A program made the position numbers and the translations under genes. Below the pieces are notes generated by a model. The model was not told where the DNA came from. It ran no database searches and saw only the letters and a program-made list of their open reading frames with translations. Shown in pieces: positions 31,601 to 34,336 of a DNA stretch of 34,336 nt; the stretch's first letter is position 1; each line of letters starts with the position of its first letter. The DNA comes from JAJVIP01 sp964405835 (GTDB lineage: Bacteria > Elusimicrobiota > Elusimicrobia > F11): NCBI GenBank assembly GCA_964405835.1, contig CAYOPN010000027.1, positions 1 to 34,336 of the forward strand. The letters run 5' to 3'.

Positions 31601-34336
31601 GCGAGCGTCCCTCCAGCGCGCGTGCCTACAGCAAAAAGGTCCAGGTCGCCGTCGTTATCAAAGTCCCCCCACGCGAGCGTTTCTGCATCTTCAAAACCGG
31701 GTGCCGAACTATTGTTAATTTCAAAGTACCCAGGAGATACCATCGCAGCCGGATTGTGCAAATAATCGCTGTAATCGTTGTTGCCGTCTTTATAGACGAC
31801 GGCAAAATAATGCGTGACATTGGGAACCAGGCCGCTCAACATCACCACTTCCTGCGTTCCCGGTGTTGCCGGACGGAGCGTGGGGGAAATGGGATGCAAC
31901 GTCGCCGTCGTAAGATCGGCTTCCTTAAGGATGGGTGTACGTGCGGAACGAATTTCGTATGCGACTGCCGCACGGCCGTCCAAATCCGCGGGCGCTGTCC
32001 ATGACAAGCGGACCTGCGTAGCGCTGACCGCGATGAGATCCGTGATTGGCTTCAGATACCCAACCACGTTGATCGTGAAAGAACCACTGTCCACCAAAAA
32101 TTCCTGATCGTCCGCCGTGAAAACGACGTTTGAGTAAATCCCTATTTGGTTTTGTTGGGGTGTCCAACGAAACTGGCCTGTACCTCCATTTTCCGATGGT
32201 TCAAATGAAGCGCCCAAAGGCAGATTTCGTGAGCCCAATATAAGCGGGTCGCCCGTCGGATCCTGAGCGCGGACCGCGAAAACAAGTTCTTTGCCCCACT
32301 TCACGCGATAATTCGGTATCGGTCCAAACGACGGAGGACGGTTAACGGGAACACGCTGCTCGGCAGACCATTCACTAACCGCGTATCCGGCATCAACGTT
32401 CTGCAAACTGTAATAGAAGACCGGCCGGGTCGGAACAAAAACCTGATAGACATTCTTTTCGGCCTGCCGGCCAATGGCCTGTTCAAGACCCATTGTGTGC
32501 ATATCATGCCGGCCCGAGACCACTTGATGGCCGCCGCGCGACCATCCGATACGAATATTTCTGCTCAGGGAAGAACCGGGTGTTTCATCCCCCGCCGGTG
32601 TCGGCCAATTTAGTGTTAGCGTGTTTTGATTCAAGGTGGCCGTGATATTGGAAGGTGGCATGGGTCTGCGGTTAACGGGCCCAACCTGGTTGCGCTGATT
32701 GGCAAAGACGGCATCGGCAATCGCGATATCGGCATCTCCGTCCGCGTTGAAATCCGCAATGCAAATGGGCCCCGAGTTCCGCCGGAAGATCGATTCCCCC
32801 GGCTGGAAGTTCTGGCCGTTGAAATAATGGATCCTCAGCTCGTGTTCGTGCGTCGCAAGGTCTGATCCCGACGTCGCCACGTCAAAGTCGCCATCATTAT
32901 CGAAATCCCCGAGCGCTGATTCCGAAGGCCGGGCGGATGATATGCGTTGCCGTTCGGTAAAGGTTCCTGCATCATTCGTAAAGTACACAACCGAATTGAT
33001 TGGTGACGCGCTGGTCAATATGAGATCGGAATCGCCATCGCCATCCATGTCCCGCGTCTGAATTCGCCCGCCCACATCCGCAAGACGTCGACGCGAACTC
33101 AAAACCCCATTGATATTTTCAAATACGTCCAACGTGTTTTCGTAATACTCGGTCGAATACAACAGATCCAAATCGCCATCCTTGTTGATATCGGCGAAAG
33201 CTATATCGCGCATAAATGCGGAGGCCGGCAAAACGGACGGCGTCAGGTCAAAATGGCCGTGGTTATTTATGTAAAGGCCACATTGATAAAAGACTGTGAA
33301 TGAAGGTACATGGCAATCAACAAGATCGACATCGCCGTCGCCGTCGATGTCGCCCGTGGCGATCGAACCCCGGACAGCAACGGTCGCGGGTTGGCTGGTG
33401 TCCGCTGAGATGTTTGAATGAGCAGGGCCTCCGCCGTTGTTTTTGAAAAACTTAAGACCCGCAGAACCCGTCGCAATGACATCCAAATCGCCGTCGTTAT
33501 CATAATCCACCCAGCGCGCGTCGTACCAATAGTCGCGTCCCATACGTACGTTGTTTGCATACTGTTCAAGTTCACCGTTGTTATTCACGAAAATGCTGTT
33601 TTGCGCGGAGCCAGGATCGCCTTCAGACGACAACAAGTCGAGATCTCCATCGTTATCATAATCCCCCCACGCCAAGGCGTGAGGAAGATTAAAGTGACGC
33701 TTGTAATCGCTAAAGAATCCCGCTATGGCTGATGCTTGGTTTGAAACACCGGAAATATTCCCAAACTCATCAACTCCGGCGACCGCCACAAAATAGGTGG
33801 TTTTCGGTATAAGGCCGGTAATCCGGTTATAGACCGGCCTGTAGGACCTAATGGGTTCGGCGAGAGACGCGGTCGCTGCGTTTTGAAAATCCATCAACGT
33901 GACAATAGGGACCGTGCTGTATTTAACAACGAAACCGGTTACATTGACGCCGCTCGGCACCCACCAAGAAACATTGAGCTGTCCGCCCGTTGCCACGCGC
34001 ATATCGGTGACAGGTTGAAACACGTCGAAAATACGGAGCCGGATCGGGCCCGTCACATTGCCGCGCCGGTCCACCGCCATCAAATCGAATATGTACGCGG
34101 CATCGCTGGGAGAAGAGATCGATAAGCGAAATTCGTTTCCCGGCAAAGCCGTTAGGTGAAAACGGTCAAAAGGAACGCCATTTTTCCAGGCCGTTATTTG
34201 GGAAACCGTGACGCCATCGAATTCGTCGCGCAGCGTGAAGTTGATCTCTTCAAACGTATCCAAAAACCACTCGGTCTTCTCGGGATCACGCGGCGGATTG
34301 TTGATGTGGAACTCATGGTCGGGGTCCCGTGGTTCG
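28639..34336 (-). CDS. Giant secreted FG-GAP/VCBS beta-propeller and FN3 protein with sorting-type tail (5' end beyond the window)
   Basis: The frame is open to the right edge, so the start is missing; at least 1899 residues. Order from the edge: an Ig-like and an FN3 domain; seven FG-GAP repeats (about 33,690-32,700) with calcium motifs such as GDYDNDGDLDLL and GDIDGDGDVDLV; an FN3-like domain; and a cadherin-like Ig domain (NRPPSFGPIPNY). The same series then repeats, with FN3, seven more FG-GAP repeats (about 31,680-30,690), FN3 and Ig (NRPPTIAALSNI). Two related FN3-type domains (LTGDDG motif) flank an OmpL47-like domain (HQIRYYSVDRAGNQE). A Ser/Pro/Gly linker and a tail (YVFPNPVRGE to the end) with SGIYLYTITV follow. 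This is a typical adhesin or surface-scaffold design. It shares an operon with the PorV-like and PrcB-like genes. Confidence 0.85.
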   Translation of the reverse strand, partial: EPRDPDHEFHINNPPRDPEKTEWFLDTFEEINFTLRDEFDGVTVSQITAWKNGVPFDRFHLTALPGNEFRLSISSPSDAAYIFDLMAVDRRGNVTGPIRLRIFDVFQPVTDMRVATGGQLNVSWWVPSGVNVTGFVVKYSTVPIVTLMDFQNAATASLAEPIRSYRPVYNRITGLIPKTTYFVAVAGVDEFGNISGVSNQASAIAGFFSDYKRHFNLPHALAWGDYDNDGDLDLLSSEGDPGSAQNSIFVNNNGELEQYANNVRMGRDYWYDARWVDYDNDGDLDVIATGSAGLKFFKNNGGGPAHSNISADTSQPATVAVRGSIATGDIDGDGDVDLVDCHVPSFTVFYQCGLYINNHGHFDLTPSVLPASAFMRDIAFADINKDGDLDLLYSTEYYENTLDVFENINGVLSSRRRLADVGGRIQTRDMDGDGDSDLILTSASPINSVVYFTNDAGTFTERQRISSARPSESALGDFDNDGDFDVATSGSDLATHEHELRIHYFNGQNFQPGESIFRRNSGPICIADFNADGDADIAIADAVFANQRNQVGPVNRRPMPPSNITATLNQNTLTLNWPTPAGDETPGSSLSRNIRIGWSRGGHQVVSGRHDMHTMGLEQAIGRQAEKNVYQVFVPTRPVFYYSLQNVDAGYAVSEWSAEQRVPVNRPPSFGPIPNYRVKWGKELVFAVRAQDPTGDPLILGSRNLPLGASFEPSENGGTGQFRWTPQQNQIGIYSNVVFTADDQEFLVDSGSFTINVVGYLKPITDLIAVSATQVRLSWTAPADLDGRAAVAYEIRSARTPILKEADLTTATLHPISPTLRPATPGTQEVVMLSGLVPNVTHYFAVVYKDGNNDYSDYLHNPAAMVSPGYFEINNSSAPGFEDAETLAWGDFDNDGDLDLFAVGTRAGGTLAAIYRNNSGQLSLDTRHNLSTEYVTQGLWLDYNLDGWLDLAAISHKPSPGNPSGANPLLIFFRNNRGILVRDPAQSLAGADGSMVTGDIENDGDLDLILSGTTCLGPCYRTAVYRNNRGIFQLDTNHALPTQYRYELLLADFDADSDLDLVLSQANSFPHTTDLYRFTNGRFVLGQNIGTVYGKLAAIDMTGDSNLDLVVVGFQQDNVFAGPRVYKGIVYRNNAGQLQPWKNFSGLSPSGLAVGDVDNDGDSDLVVSGITEAGDLARLYFNDAGNFAGSQGFLTIRSRAMTLADFDNDGDLDLATGARMLNNRQHVISRNQPPATPRNINAIFVSNRLQVRWAPASDFESAPTRISYNVRIGTAPNGHGIVSGVYGSPLLGNRTKPSIVAGELGFSVGALPAEPYFINVQSIDAGLRASNWSLTRRYPNRPPTIAALSNITIDTDRPFLMTLQASDPDGDALTWTTLNLPSGSTFTVSTGTAMTGTLRWTPSQSQVGVYRGIRFTVSDGQANYTTPEIIITVIRDQTSPAQVTTLTSSGISSDTIRYTWTLTGDDGLIKTTTGQYRLYIGLNAASVLTQPVITRQTRILLVPGVSTSVVISGLLPSTTYYSRVGLADEIPNWSPWSNTASSPTLPIWFNDRKAPQTRYSLLTASGPVVLIATDQGTNGGVASGVAATYLSVDAGAFASYTGPRTLGAGYHQIRYYSVDRAGNQEAVNIATFTLRDLTPPAAVRGLTAALGPNANSIRLSFTLTGDDGNQGMTAGRYRVCYATYPAKFDVSNFQREGTVNIQPAVPYQLVILGLASRTRYYGVVFLADEVPNWSNVSNISTATTGGSTSGAMGSSNIPMGQIVNASPASPSSPSTPFMSPGNNPSGGTEGKTAAQASVVSNTYVFPNPVRGEVAPLFHAEVDKADMCTIRAFDRTGQKLLDVTMNHPPLPIVGSDGRGVLGYQYRWMGAEESGIYLYTITVQSQGQSTVLKGRFAVVR

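Noticed and set aside
30919..32004. 361-codon plus-strand frame
   Set aside because: It is antisense to the FG-GAP repeats; its apparent periodicity mirrors the repeated calcium-binding motifs on the other strand.
28639..34336. CRISPR-like spacing of short repeats
   Set aside because: The roughly 150-base periodicity comes from diverged protein-coding FG-GAP repeats, not from identical 25-40-base direct repeats. No CRISPR array was seen anywhere in the window.

Overview
The window looks like chromosome from an uncultured Gram-negative (diderm) bacterium. It carries many signal peptides, at least three outer-membrane beta-barrel proteins, c-type cytochromes, a lipoprotein, and secreted proteins ending in FlgD/T9SS-like tails. 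The 1754-residue fusion of a ChaN-like domain to a glucan-phosphorylase-like domain, beside a membrane-anchored six-hairpin-glycosidase-like protein and PorV-like proteins, is a style I associate with Candidatus Omnitrophota (PVC group). That placement is an inference; there is no rRNA or ribosomal-protein marker here.

Left part (1-7.5 kb). A small gene at the edge is flanked by a perfect 10-bp inverted repeat and looks like an integron-type cassette. A PilZ-domain gene is divergent from a Cyc2-like gene, a c-type heme domain fused to an outer-membrane barrel. That gene converges, stop codon on stop codon, with a cytochrome operon on the minus strand: a PorV-like barrel, a mono-heme protein with a sorting tail, a roughly 1018-residue HzsA-like tetra-heme protein with a sorting tail, and a cytochrome-like lipoprotein. 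Together they resemble an extracellular electron-transfer locus.

Middle (7.6-19.6 kb). A 905-residue TPR protein and an OmpA-like partner are translationally coupled. They converge on, and overlap, a YceI-family gene. A class II Fic protein has two matching palindromes upstream, one over its ribosome-binding site and start. Next come tRNA-Tyr, a decayed tRNA-Tyr-like remnant, and a minus-strand series: XRE regulator plus nucleotidyltransferase (toxin-antitoxin-like, with a 32-bp operator-like palindrome), a DsbA-like protein, a MEMO-family protein and YihY. Upstream of these on the same strand are a DEDDh exonuclease and type I 3-dehydroquinate dehydratase.

Right part (19.6-34.3 kb). This holds the ChaN-phosphorylase fusion, whose reading frame contains two different palindromic elements in frame, and the six-hairpin-glycosidase-like protein. 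Next is a second PorV/sorting-tail locus: a giant FG-GAP/FN3 surface protein, running off the right edge, overlaps a PorV-like gene, which overlaps a PrcB-like gene. The main theme is that PorV-like barrels are twice encoded beside sorting-tail proteins, once with cytochromes and once with an adhesin-like propeller protein.
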